This document shows positions 33,936 to 45,288 of a stretch of DNA of 64,000 nucleotides, piece by piece. The notes below the pieces were generated by a model. That model was not told the origin of the DNA. It saw only the letters and a program-made list of their open reading frames with translations, and did no database searches. Both the position numbers and the translations under genes were made by a program. The DNA lies in assembly GCA_028571685.1 (NCBI GenBank), contig CM053144.1, forward strand, positions 94,828,171 to 94,892,170, read 5' to 3'. Numbering within the stretch: the first letter of the stretch is position 1; the number at the start of each line of letters is the position of its first letter. This stretch comes from Heterohyrax brucei (taxonomy: Eukaryota > Chordata > Mammalia > Hyracoidea > Procaviidae).

Positions 33936-34842
33936 AAGGGGCTTCCAACGAGGATGTCCTATTTTTGACAGCTCACGGAGGAGATATTTGTGTAGAGATG
34001 GCTGCCATATTTATCACATTTTTTTAAAACTACTCCTGACAAATAGCCATGAAGTTACATGATTCCACAATGCATTATGAAATTTACAATGTCCATAATC
34101 GTCCCACTGAGAGAACAAGTCAATGATTAATCAAAAAAGTCTGAGACATCCAGGTGTGTTGCCAATCAGACAATGCCTGTACGTCAATGAACCACACTTT
34201 CCAATGTAAACATAGCTACCATTCGTCAGAGTGCACCCAAGAATCCACCCCAGTCAATTTCTCATGGAGCACAAGAACTGGGCCTTTCATCAACCACAAC
34301 TTAGCAGATTTTGCATCTTGGCTTGAAGCTTTACCCTTACAGAATTGTTTAACCTCAAGAACTTAAGTGCAATGACCACAGATTGCACCAGACCGTTGCT
34401 GATCAGGCTCTGGAGCAATTGGAAGTTGACCCTGCCTTTGGCCAAAAAATCTTCTTCTTAACAAAGAGGCCCATTTGGTAAGGAATGGTTTTGTTAACAA
34501 ACAAAACTGTTACATTAGGAGAGATAAGAATTCAATGGAAATTCAAGAATGTCCACTTCATCCATAAAAGGCTACCATTTGGTGTGGATTTTGGTCCACT
34601 TGAATCACTGGCCCTTATTTTTTCCAAGAGGAATGAGGAGAAGCTGTGACTGTCAATGGCAAAAGATATCGGGCTTTTTGAAGTGGTTTGGAGGGTCCTG
34701 CAACAGCCACTTACACAAAGTTCTTTTCCATACATAATGCCATCAAGTGTGCTTCAAAATAAGAAAACAATTAAAACTGTATCATTTACATAACTTGTTT
34801 TATTCAAATTCAGAGATAGGATACTCTTATTGGAAGACCATT
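33936..34842 (+). mobile_element. Decayed Tc1/mariner-superfamily transposon
   Basis: A 907-bp DNA transposon. Its ends are imperfect inverted repeats: AAGGGGCTTCCAACGAGGAT on the left, and AATGGTCTTCCAATAAGAGT read inward from the right. Both are followed by a TCCTAT block a few bases later. A TA dinucleotide flanks each side (33934-33935 and 34843-34844), the superfamily's target duplication. The interior holds a broken transposase lacking most of its C-terminal half. Relatives of about 1.3 kb are typical, so this is an internal-deletion copy. The subfamily cannot be named without a search. Confidence 0.85.
34203..34737 (+). pseudogene. Tc1/mariner-type transposase relic
   Basis: Transposases of this superfamily bind the terminal inverted repeats and cut and paste the element into TA sites with a DDE/D catalytic triad. 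From 34203 one frame reads a helix-turn-helix-like region (NPPQSISHGAQELGLSSTTT, then LKLYPYRI). It continues with NDHRLHQTVADQALEQLEVD and PAFGQKIFF. After a frame shift near 34460 it reads NGFVNKQNC, WCGFWS, ITGPYFFQEE and AVTVNGKRYRAF. The extreme C-terminus HLHKVLFHT and a stop follow at 34735-34737. At least five stops, one frameshift and a large deletion between about 34680 and 34705 disable it. The region that would carry the later catalytic acids is gone. Confidence 0.82.
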
Positions 34843-34934
34843 TACAATGTGTTTCAGTTTGTTATAAAATGTACATAAACAAAATTTGGTTATATTGTCT
34901 CAGTCTGTCATAAATCAGGCATTCAGTGATTCTA

Positions 34935-35090
34935 AAAACCCGGTAGAGGGTTAAGTGCTACATCTGCTAACCAAAAGTTCAACAGTTCAAATCTGCCAGG
35001 CGCTCCTTGGAAACGCTATTGGACAGTTCTACTCTGACCTCCAGGGTCACTATGAGTTGGACTCAACTTGACAGCCATGGCTGGGTGGGC
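34935..35090 (+). mobile_element. AfroSINE, sense
   Basis: AACCCGGTAGAGGGTTAAGT head, TTCAAATCTGCCAGGCGCTC, CTTGGAAACGCTATTGGACA and CACTATGAGTTGGACTCAAC tail. Confidence 0.9.
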
Positions 35091-35104
35091 CACCAAAACT
35101 GAAT

Positions 35105-35165
35105 TCTTCTTCATCATGAAAGTCTTCAGCTGTACAACTTAACCACTAAGCCACCAGGGTTTTCA
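35105..35165 (-). mobile_element. AfroSINE head fragment, antisense
   Basis: CAACTTAACCACTAAGCCAC followed by CAGGGTTTT is the antisense 5' end of an AfroSINE. The remainder is missing. Confidence 0.7.
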
Positions 35166-35437
35166 ATACCGTCACATAAATTATTTCAGTACTGATTGTG
35201 CCTACAATGCAGGTGAGGCAACCACTACTAAATATATATAGTATGATATACATCCCATGATATACATAATGGGATACAAAGCATTTAACCTCACAGACAT
35301 GAGTCCCAGATTCAGATTATGACACAAACAACCCTGAGACTCTTCTTGAAGAGTGCTCTATAAGCATCCTGCTTTAGGAAGCAAACAGGATATATGGAAA
35401 AAACACACATATGTACTGATTTCTTGAATGCCTAGTA

Positions 35438-35592
35438 TCTGGTGACCTAGTGGTTAAGTGCCACATCTGCTAACTGAAAGGACCTCCACCAGGAGCTCCT
35501 TTGAAACTCTGTGGAGCACTCCTACTCTGTCCTGTAGGGTAGCTGTGAGTTGGAATTGACTTGATGGCGGTGGGTTTGGGTTGTTGTTATCT
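35438..35592 (+). mobile_element. AfroSINE, sense
   Basis: TCTGGTGACCTAGTGGTTAA head, GCTCCTTTGAAACTCTGTGG, CTACTCTGTCCTGTAGGGTA and TGGCGGTGGGTTTGGGTTG tail. Confidence 0.92.
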
Positions 35593-35792
35593 AAATTATT
35601 TGCTACTGACAAGACTCTAATCTGGTTATCAATAGCAGTGCTTGGAATATGAGAGAATTAAAGACCAGAAAAATGAAAGGCCTGCACAAAATGTGACAGC
35701 TAGAAAGTGTCAACACCAGTCTTTGGACCAAGGACCAGTGTTCTTTGCATTATTGTGTCAAACCCTAAGTGGCTAGTTAACAACTTCTTTTG

Positions 35793-35972
35793 TTCTAAGT
35801 GAAAAAGAAAAATCATGATGCAAGGTAAAAAGGCAAAACTCTTGGTTAGGTAAAGGTAAATTATATATTATCAAAGAATCTGCATTTCACAAAGAAGGAA
35901 AGTTGTGTGATCATTTAATTCTGTCTTCCAGTAACTGTAAATAATGTTTTGCTGAAAATTAAAATGCAAGTA
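35793..35972 (+). repeat. 180-bp direct repeat, copy 1
   Basis: This is the partner of 36878-37061. Shared landmarks are TTCTAAGTGAAAAAGAAAAA, GGCAAAACTCTTG, ATATATTATCAAAGAATCT, AATTCTGTCTTCCAGTAACT and ATGTTTTGCTGAAAATTAAA. It differs by scattered substitutions and small indels. I do not recognise the family, so it could be a local duplication or two copies of one interspersed repeat. Confidence 0.9.
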
Positions 35973-36063
35973 TTTTTTTGCAGGATTTGAGGTCACCGCA
36001 AAGTATTAGCAATCAAAGTCCAGAAAGGGGTATAAACTAAGTACAAAGTCCCCTATAGTTGTG

Positions 36064-36238
36064 TTGGAAACCCTCGTGGTACAGAGGTTAAGAGCTACAG
36101 CTGCCAAACAAATGGCTGGTGGATGGAATAGTTCAGGGGCCCCTTGGGAACTCTATGGGGCAATTCTCCTCTGACCTGCAGAATCCATAGGCATCAGAAT
36201 CTCCTCAATGGCCAGGGATTTGTCTTTTTGTATTTGAT
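36064..36238 (+). mobile_element. AfroSINE, sense
   Basis: GGAAACCCTCGTGGTACAGA head with GGTTAAGAGCTACAGCTGCC, CCCTTGGGAACTCTATGGGG and GCATCAGAATCTCCTCAATG. It lies between the two copies of the 180-bp repeat. Confidence 0.88.
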
Positions 36239-36519
36239 AGCTGTTATTATTTAGATACAAAAGATTGACTCTGAAGCTTATTTTATACTTGAGATTTAAT
36301 TTTTTAATCTAATTATTTTTGTAGGCTTAGTAAACATTTTACTCAAAATGGCATGAAACAAACATCTGAAATAATAACAATAACTAGTAGTTTAGGTTCC
36401 CTTTTAACTCTGTTATGCTATGAGCAGATATTTCTGAATATTATATATCAGTTTACATGACTCATGATGACTGTATTCACACAAATTTCTGATTTTTTAA
36501 TAAAAAATTTATCCAGATA

Positions 36520-36747
36520 ATGTTCTTCTCCAAAGCATTTTGTCTGCTGATGTTTGTTTGCCTGACGATAAAGGAAAATAAGAATTTCCAAAGGAAATGT
36601 TTTGTAACTGACATGCAGAATGACTCTGAAATTAAAACAAGTATTTTCTCCAATGCCATAACTAAAGCCATCCAGCATTTAATGAACAACAATTTAACAG
36701 ATACTATCATTGGCAAAACAACCAAAAAGAACTTAAGGAAGTATTAG
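36520..36747 (+). other. Open frame of unknown significance
   Basis: A 75-codon frame with a hydrophobic N-terminus (MFFSKAFCLLMFVCLTIKEN) that resembles a signal peptide. The rest is Asn/Lys-rich. Near its end a different frame continues with about 30 codons, including ELKEVLDFVNKFFKKS, which could mean a frameshifted gene relic. I recognise no family. AT-rich DNA gives such frames by chance, and an antisense frame overlaps it, so this is not called as a gene. Confidence 0.15.
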
Positions 36748-36877
36748 ATTTTGTTAATAAGTTTTTTAAAAAATCCATGAACAAAAAGCTAGTGACAATA
36801 ATCAAATGAGTCAAAAATATAAATAAATATATTGAGTCAGATTAAGTAGGTTCACGTCAAAAGCATAATACACAATA

Positions 36878-37061
36878 TTCTAAGTGAAAAAGAAAAATCA
36901 CCACGCAAACTACGAGGGCAAAACTCTTGATTAGGTGAGTAATGTTATATATTATCAAAGAATCTATATTTCACAAAGAAGAAAGGTTATGTGATCAATT
37001 AATTCTGTCTTCCAGTAACTGTAAACAACTAATGTTTTGCTGAAAATTAAAATACAACTAC
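36878..37061 (+). repeat. 180-bp direct repeat, copy 2
   Basis: This second copy has the same orientation and starts 1085 bp after copy 1. It is slightly longer because of small insertions, for example an ACTA insertion before ATGTTTTGC. Similarity fades immediately upstream and about 20 bp downstream of the limits given. Confidence 0.9.
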
Positions 37062-38867
37062 TTTTTCCTGGTTTGATTTACCTTCCTCTTATATCCAAAA
37101 TAGTCCTCAAATCTCGTCCCTCTTGAAGAATCTTTAAAAACAGGATAAAATACTTCTTCTCTACCAACACATTTAAACATCTATCCTTCATCAACAAGCA
37201 AAACTGCCTTTGAAAATTAAATATGACACAGAGAACTCTTACTCATGGAATCTTTCTTAAAACAACATTAATGGATGAAGCCACATTAAAACAGAGTCTC
37301 TCATTAACACTGGCTCTCAGAGTGATACAGACAGTTGGTAAAATCATCAATCGCCAGTGCTGAAAGAAATTTTTATTTGCCATATTTTTCTCTTTTAGCT
37401 GCAGGCACCACTTCTTCTTGGAAGATTCATTTTTGTGTTTGTCTGAGGGTACATTTGGATGCTGAGAGACTGAATAGGCCGACTTACGAGAGCATAGTAG
37501 GACCAGTTATTGGATGAGACCAGTGGGGGATCTGGTCTTCAATTAAAGCCAAACAGACACCTGAGAGGGCCCTGCACAAGCTAAATACTTAGCATTCCTT
37601 CAAACCATGAGTATATAAATCTCTTCTGAATTTTTTGTTTAATCAGATAAAGAGAATCAGATTTTTCAACTAATAAAAGTTGTATGTTCTCTCCTCGTGT
37701 TCAAAATAAAGGATTTGTTATATGCATTTACTTCACATGCTTCTAAGCCATTCAGCATCTTAGGATGCATATGAAAGAGTTTAAGTTTAGATAATAAAAG
37801 CAACCAATCATCTTGGGAAATAGCCTCCTGTCGTATGTTATTTGGTTTCAAAAATAGCATCTGACTGTTCCTGATGACTTCCTAAGAAGGAAACTCTCTT
37901 ACGTTTTGGTGAAGAGACTTGAAATCACCCCATGAAACTTGCACACATTTTTTCACACAAGGTAAGCATTGGTGAAAATTGTATTATTTTTCATTTCCAC
38001 TAGGGGCAGTACTGTCTTTATCTGCTGGATCAGGACCCACAGACATTTCAGCAACTATACAAATTCCAGTTGAAACCTGGTATCATATTTCTGATTTATT
38101 TTAATGATGTGTTTAACCATTCTTAATCTGTCTCTTATTCAGATTCCTGATGACTGAAGCCAAAGAAATCTGAGTTTCCTGATTATAATCAAACCCAAAT
38201 ACTTCCCTAAATGTTATTTGATAAAGAATATCAATACAAGAAATGTTTTTCACAAAGGGGTACTTGTCTAGGAAGAAGAGGCTTGGAGGTTCAATTCATG
38301 GATATTATTGCTTTCAAGAAGACAAAGCAGATATTCTCCCCAAGAAAATGGAAACAAATATCTTGAGCTGGTTTTTGTCTTGCACAAATCTATAAAGAAT
38401 CAATCCCTTAAAGACCCCAGAAAACAATCTAAATTTTTAGTCTTATAGAACAACTATTTTAATTGAATACAGAGACTCTCTACCAACTCAGACCTCAATT
38501 ACTTAAGACTAAAAAAAAAAAAAAAAAGACATTAAAATGACTTTAAATAAAGATGCAGGCAAACTCATGACCATGCAGAGCAGAAAATGAGTTTTCATTG
38601 AAAGTGATGGTTACTGTTGCTATTATAATAAATGAAGTCTTATAACTAGTAAGGTCTGGGCACTTCTTTCATGTGTTTATATTAATACATAAAGCTCTGC
38701 ATGTGCAGTTTGTTTCACCCACACCCTGAAAAGAATGTAATTGCAAAATGGAACTTAAGTCCATGTGTCCACTGATAGTAAACAAGGATCACTTAAAAAT
38801 CTTTCTAAAGGTCTGGGATGTTCACAATTTATGTCTGGTGAAAGAAAAAAAAAATTTGCTATGGAAT
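37062..38867. other. Unassigned interval
   Basis: About 1.8 kb with no recognised repeat, RNA or coding sequence. An A-run lies at about 38510-38527. The sequence may be unique intergenic or intronic DNA. Confidence 0.4.
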
Positions 38868-39055
38868 AATTCTGATTCAGGGCAACTCCATGTGTGTCAG
38901 AGTATAACTGCACTACAAGAGGTTTACAATGCATGACATTTCTGAAAGTAGATCACCAGGCCTTTCTTCCCAGAAGTTGCTGGGTAAACTCAAACTCCAA
39001 CCTTCAGGTTAGCAGCCAAGCATGCTAACCTTTTCTACAACCCAGCAACTCCCTC
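38868..39055 (-). mobile_element. AfroSINE variant with RTE-type 3' end, antisense
   Basis: GGGCAACTCCATGTGTGTCA, GTAGATCACCAGGCCTTTCT, AACTCCAACCTTCAGGTTAG and CAGCCAAGCATGCTAACC follow the antisense order of the longer afrotherian SINE variant, from RTE-like tail to tRNA-like head. Confidence 0.85.
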
Positions 39056-39760
39056 CTCATCTTACAACCATAGAAAAGAAAATCAAAGTGCAAATCCATG
39101 CACTGCAATGATGTCACAGGAGCATTTTCATTCTTAGTAGTAAGAATCCCTGTCACCTTCATGTGAATCTATTTCCTCTTATGAATCTTTTGAAGAAATG
39201 AATATGAGCAGAAATACTTTTCACATTTAATCCAAATTTCAATAAACTCTATAAACTGAAGGAAAAAATAATTGTATCTGAAGTAATATTAGCTGGTAAC
39301 TAAATAGAGCATGCTGCCTTTTAATAAATGTATCCCCAAAATTATTTCAACCAGACAGGGAAAAATCCTTATTGAAAGGGAATTAATGTGGAAGAAATTC
39401 ATTCTCCTTCCAACAAACACACATCAAAAGTTGGCATTCCATAATCCTTATGCAAAAGTAGCATTCCACTAAAAGTCAGAGATGCAAGCATTTTTCCAGA
39501 TAAACGGATTCCATTTCTAGTTTACTACTTTGAAAAGAGTTACAATTTACTCAAGTATATGACAGTATAGACACACTTTTATCTAAAAATTGCCAAGCTA
39601 CACATCCTGGAACAATCATACCAATCCTTCTTTCTAATATTTTTAATTAACAAAGAAAAATATGAATTTCTTACATATATTTCCAGATTATAACAATTTC
39701 CTCCAATGACTTCATGGGAACTATTTGAAGGTCTTAAAATAAAATTTGAATAAGTAAGAG
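39056..39760. other. Unassigned interval
   Basis: AT-rich with no recognised feature. Confidence 0.4.
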
Positions 39761-39761
39761 A

Positions 39762-40275
39762 GAGAAGGCCGAGCCAAGTGCCATCGAGTCGGATCCGACT
39801 CATGGCATCAAATCTACTGTGACTCACGGCAAAATTACGTACAAAACAACAAAACATTGCCCAGTCCTGCGTCATCCTCACAGTCACTAGCATGCTCAAA
39901 TTCACACAGTAGCTACTGAGCCAATCCATTTCACCAAGGCTCTCCTTCATCCTCGGACCTCCTCTACTTCACTAAACATGATGCTTTCCTCCAAAAATTG
40001 TTCCCTCCTTATGAGTTGGAATCAACTCAACAGCAATGGTTTGGGGTTTTTTGGTTTTCTGATTTGCCCAAAGCAAGCTAGTCAATGCTCTGTTGTGATC
40101 CACAGGGCTTTCATTGGCTAGTCTTTGGAGATAGATCACCAGTTCCTGTTTTCCTAGTCTTAGTCTGGAAGCTTTCATTGAAACCTATCTACCATGGCTA
40201 ACCATGCTAGTGTTTGAAATATTAGTGGTATAGCTTCTACAATACAACAAACTGACAGATAATGGTGGAACAGAG
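39762..40275. mobile_element. Composite AfroSINE/RTE-derived repeat
   Basis: A mosaic of three parts. An antisense SINE tail (AGTGCCATCGAGTCGGATCC) runs into an RTE 3'-end block (CATTGCCCAGTCCTGCGTCA, CTAAACATGATGCTTTCCTC). A sense-like SINE tail follows (TATGAGTTGGAATCAACTCA, 40010-40060). The last block has CCACAGGGCTTTCATTGGCT, AGTCTTAGTCTGGAAGC and GGTATAGCTTCTACAATACA, also seen in longer afrotherian SINE variants. Orientation is mixed. Confidence 0.7.
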
Positions 40276-40299
40276 AGAAAAATATACTGTATTCCTAAG

Positions 40300-40404
40300 C
40301 ATTAAATGTCACTTACATCTCAAAATAAAATATAAATTTAAGAAAACCCCAATCAGAATCACAGTGAAGTTTTATTTAGAATTGATTGAAAAATTACATA
40401 CTCC
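40300..40404 (+). mobile_element. Ancient L1 ORF2 fragment, left part
   Basis: AAACCCCAATCAGAATCACA followed by GTGAAGTTTTATTTAGAATTG is a decayed L1 ORF2 segment. Its continuation appears at 55999-56560, on the other side of L1-D. This makes it the oldest layer of the nest. Confidence 0.6.
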
Positions 40405-41799
40405 AGAGGTGGGCTAAGATGGTGGACTAGCCACACATTTCCTCTGATCCCTTTAACAACTAAGGCCTTGAAAAACAACTGAAGTGAATGAAAATGATAT
40501 TCTAGGAGCCTCAAGGTCAGGTAGAAAGCTATGAGATCACACTGGGCAGGAGGAAGGGGAAAAACTATCCTTGTCAGAAGCATGTAGGCAGCTGGAGAGG
40601 GTACTGCTTCTGCTGGTGAAGGAGCAGAGCAGCAGCACAGGAGCAGAAACCATCTTTGTCGGCTGGGAATCTGAGCTTGGGACTACTGCACCTAAGAGCG
40701 CTGCATAGGCCAGCAGCCACACTGGACAGCAGGCTTGTGTGGAACATGTCTTTCTCAATCAGGAGGCTGAATTGAGGATGGCTATACCTACAAAACATAG
40801 TAGCAGCTGACAGCCAAGTACAGCAGTATTCTTCCCTACCCCTCCCTTCTCTGAGCTACAGAGGAGGCTAAATTCTGGTGTATTACCTGGGCTGGAAGTA
40901 GAACTTTGTATATGGGTTCCCTGAGTTTTTCTCCCAGACTCAGAGAGGGCAAAAAAGGGAGGAGTGGAAGAAGAGTTCCACTGGCTTCCCTGAGCTGCAG
41001 ATACCTGTATCCACAGAGTCAGAGGAGAATTCTACCAGACTATCTTAAGCTAAATTCTCATGAAACCTCATGGTTCAATCCTCTCATATGTGCTTATTTC
41101 TCTCCCTATCCCCAGCTTTTTTATACTGCCTTCTCTACTGTATATCAGACACTAAGTTCTGGTTCACTACCCAGGCTGGAAGTGAGATGTTTTACTTGTA
41201 TGCCCTGAGCATTTCTCATGGACTCAGAGAGGGGAGAAAAGAGAGAAACAGAAGACAAATTCCACCAGCTCCTCTGAAACATGGATTGTTGCATGTACAG
41301 AGCCAGTGAACTCATTCACTGGGGTGTCACAATTTAAGCATTCTCCATCTTTTGTAACTCTTCACTGCCTATCCCTAGCATCACCCACTTCACTGTTCCA
41401 CACCTGACTCTAAATTCCAGTGCACTGCCTGGGCCAGAAGTGGGACAATTTACCTATGTGACCTGAGCTTGTCTCCCAGACTTGGGGAGGGAAACAGATG
41501 GAATATTGGAAGAAGAATTCTCTCAGCTCCCCTGAGCCAGCAGTTCCTGCTGTTTCTCAGTGCAGTCATCACTCCAACAATCAGGTGATATGGCATTAGA
41601 ATTACTAAGGCTTCAATAATCACTCTGACTGAAATGACTAGACTATTTGTATAGTCAAAACCAAATCAAATATATCTATGTCTATCTATTTCCATATATA
41701 TCTACAAGTTAGATCACAATAGCCTAACAAACAAATCACAACAGCTTTCTGATGGCTCAGAGACAACAATTTCTAATCATTTAAAGAAGCAGACCAATA

Positions 41800-42690
41800 T
41801 GGCTTCAGAAAATTCCCCAAATAAAGAATCCACAAATTTCTCACATAAAAGAAGTCTTCCTGCAATTACCAGAAGTAGAACAAGAAAGAGCCCTCCAAGA
41901 AATAAGCACGGAGATTAGACAAAGTGCAGAAAATGAAGAACTAAATAAGTACAAAAACATTTAGAACAACAATGATAAGAAATTCAGCAGATTAACCATG
42001 AGACCACAGAATTAGATGATTCAAAATAAAGTCAAGAGAGCAAGATCAATGATGGAATGCAGAATTTGTGAATCTGAAGACAAAGCAACTGACACTAGCA
42101 TTTATGAGAAAACTCAGATAAATGAATTAAGAAAAATGAAGAATCATTAAGAATTATGTGGGACTCTATCAAGAGGAATAATTTATAAAAGACTGTAGTA
42201 CCAGAACAGGGAGGGGTAGCAGAAAATAGTGAAAAAAATTTGAAGAGTTGCTGGCAGAAAACTCCCCTGAAAGATGAAAGATGAGAAGGCACCTACCCAA
42301 GATGCTTGTTGAACTCCACAAAACATAGATCCTAAAAGAAAGATGCCAAGACATGTTATTATCAAATTTAACAAAATGAGAGATAAGGAGAGGCTCTTGA
42401 CGGCAGCAAGGCTCAAACCAAAACTAACTTACAAAGTAGCATTACTCAGACTGCGTTCCTGTTAGTCAGTGGAAACCATGTTGGCAAGAAGGGAAATGGA
42501 TGACATATATGAAGCTCTGAAAGAAAACCACTTCCAACCAAAAATTATATATGCTACAAAATTATATATCCTGCAAAATTAGGACATTTCCAAATAAACA
42601 GAAGTTTAAAGAATTTGAAAAAAAACCGAATCAAAATTACAAGAAATACTGAACGAAATTCTTCATTTAGAAAATTAGTAACAGCAGACA
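41800..42690 (+). pseudogene. L1-D ORF1 relic
   Basis: Collinear with ORF1 of L1-A, with a coiled-coil-like A-rich segment (about 41900-42130). AATGTGGGACTCTATC-like text near 42155 and TGCTGGCAGAAAACTCCCCT near 42250 mark the start of the RNA-recognition region. AGGACATTTCCAAATAAACAG near 42581 marks the C-terminal domain. Stops and frameshifts break every frame. The start codon has decayed, so the left limit is approximate. Confidence 0.75.
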
Positions 42691-43384
42691 TACACTTAAG
42701 AATACAATTCAGGACAAAGTATCCAGAGTTCAACTTAGCTAGAGAAGCCACATAGGTCAATCAAAGCTAAAACTTCAAAATTAGGGAAACAGAGATCCCA
42801 GTGTGTAAATTATGACAATACTACACTAAAAAGATGGACAAATTAATACAGTCAATGACCTTCCAGATGGAGAGGAAATCAAGGCAAATACAAAGAAGTT
42901 AAGGACTGGTTTAAACTTAGTTAATTAGGGGAGAATATTGGGGTAGCCACAAAGCAAATTTACAATACTACACATCAAAATAAGAAACATGTTTAAGAAG
43001 TCTCAACAGATACAAAACTAGCATTGAAAAATATGAAAAGAAAACTCATATAGAAAAATGACTCAGAACAGAATATTAAGTGGAACAAAGAAACTGTCAG
43101 TAACACACAAAAACTGGCACCACAATGACAACACTAAATTCATACCTGTCAATAGTTACCCTGAATGTCAACTGGTTAAATGCACCAATAAAGAGACAAA
43201 GAGTAACAGATTGTATTTAAAAAGCACTGTCTATATGCTGCTTACAAGAATCATACCTTAGACAAGAAGATATGAACAAACAAAAACCCAAAGAATGGAA
43301 AAATATGTACCAAACTAACAACATGTAAAGAAGAGCAGGAGTAGCAATATTAACCTCAGATAACATAGATTTTAAAGTAAAATC

Positions 43385-44332
43385 TGTGGGGCAGAGTCAA
43401 GATGGCAGACTAGACACATCTCCTTAATTCTCTCTGAAAACTAAGTCCTGGATTGATAATTAAACTGAACCTTCTGGACACCTAGTGAGCCCTAGGACAC
43501 AGCATAGGACTGTCAATTTGTACTATATGCCACTGAACAAGAAACTTCCCTTTCACTGATCCCTGCCCCTGTTGAGTGCTGGCTCTCGTGGACTGAAGGT
43601 AACTTGCGATTTTAATTTTTTTTTTCTCTGTCTTAGCCGGAAAGCTGGGCTTGGGCTTAACTGGCAGTAAAGCACAGCCACACTGCTGATGGGATCAGGA
43701 GGTGGAATAGCCACATTCTGAGAGCCTGGCTGTGGACTCTGTGCACCTCAGCTCCTCTACCCTCTCTTTCCAAACCACTGCCATTGATACGGCTATTTCA
43801 CAGTGGGCAGGAGAACTCGTGTGGGACACCACTTGTTTGACTGGGAGGTGGTGTCAGCAGGGGCTAATTCCCAGAGTGGGAGGAAGTGCCAGCCCAGGGA
43901 GCACTCTCCCAGCAGAAAAGCTGCATTTAGCAGTGTGGTGTTATGGATGGGGTCTGGCAGAGGATGACAGCAGGGCAGTGGCCTTTCCATACTTTGAACT
44001 AGTTTATAGCATCTAGGGTTGGATATAGATGTGCCAGCAGGTAAGAAGGGGTTTGGAAGCTGTCAGATAGCTTTTACCTTTCAAAATAAGACTACCTAGA
44101 GAAATAGCTCTGGTGCATCCTGACACCATGACTTTCATGCCTTCCTGACCTACATAAGTGACTCCACAAGTACAGCCTTGTCTTTGCAAATCAGGAGGTG
44201 AAGTCTGATATCCCTAACATTTCACTGGTCCCAGTCACTGGAGTACATAGAGGTGACTGGTGATCACGTTCCTTCTCAGACTGTGTTTCAGAATCTGTTA
44301 GGATAACACCAGAGACACTAAACAACCTCTAG
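43385..44332 (+). promoter_or_regulatory. L1-C 5' UTR
   Basis: The leader starts with a YY1-like TCAAGATGGCAGAC at 43397-43410. It contains one unit, about 43720-43970, homologous to the monomer that occurs twice in L1-A (GTGGACTCTGTGCACC; TGGGGTCTGGCAG). The L1-A inverted YY1-like motif is replaced here by GGGACACCACTTG. Promoter function is inferred from position. Confidence 0.75.
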
Positions 44333-45288
44333 ATGCCCCAAAAAGCAACAAACTTTGGCCAGAAACTTAAAGAAAAATTCACCTGAGGCTCCAGAAAGCC
44401 CCCAAAAGAAAGAACCAAAGAACATCCCAGATGAAGAAGCCTTTCTGTAACTATCAGAGGTCAAGTACAAAAGGATTATATAGACAGCCCTCCTAGACAT
44501 TATACAAAATGCAGTAGAGCAAAATGAATAATTAAGCAAGCTGTTCTATCTGATGGAACCCCAGCATTCTGAAATATGATAGATTAATAACAAAATCAAA
44601 GAATTAGAAAATTCAATACAAAGCTAAGAAAACAGAATTAAACAAATGGAAAATAGACTTTCTGACTCAGAAGACAGAACTACTGATTGCAGCATCTACA
44701 AGGAGAAATCAGAAAAAAGAAACAAGAAAAATTAAGAGGTATTAAGAAACATGTGGGACTCTATCAAGAGGAACAATCTACGATTAATTGGAGTTCTTGA
44801 ACAGGAAGGGATGCCTGAAAACACAGAGTATTGTTGTTGAGCTGCTGACAGAAAACTTCCCTGAAATTATGAAAAAAGAGAATATAGACATCCAAGATGT
44901 GTATCAAATGCCACACAATATGAATCCTGAAAGAAAGACATCCAGACATATTATAATCAAGCTTAATGAAATGAAACATAAGCAGCAACTCTTAAAGGCA
45001 GCAAGACTCAAAGCAAAGCTAGCATTCAGAGGGAAACCCTATAGACTATTGTCTGACTTCTCAGCATAAACGATGTTGGCACAGAGGCAATGGGATGACA
45101 CATTCAAAGTCTTGAAGGAGAAAAACTTCCCACCAAGAATTACGTATCCTGCTAAAGTGTCTTTCAAATATGAAAATGAAATTAAGACATTCACAGATAA
45201 ACAGAAACTCAGAGACTTTGTAAAAACCAAACGAAAGCTACAAGAAATACTGAAAGAAGCTCTTGGCTTAGGAGAACAAAACCACTAA
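44333..45288 (+). pseudogene. L1-C ORF1 pseudogene
   Basis: The ATG at 44333 begins MPQKATNFGQKLKEKF, collinear with the start of ORF1 in L1-A. The first part is interrupted by frameshifts and by stops such as the TAA near 44530. The RNA-recognition region is open from 44788 to 45069 (VVELLTENFPEIMKKENIDI; ARLKAKLAFRGKPYRL). A TAA near 45067 interrupts it before the C-terminal domain (YENEIKTFTDKQKLRDFVKT). The frame ends at 45286-45288. The gene is non-functional but less decayed than L1-D ORF1. Confidence 0.88.

Noticed and set aside
40536..41309. Cys/Ser-rich frames on both strands as small secreted proteins
   Set aside because: They lie in the L1-D 5' UTR, with no conserved counterpart in the L1-A or L1-C 5' UTRs.
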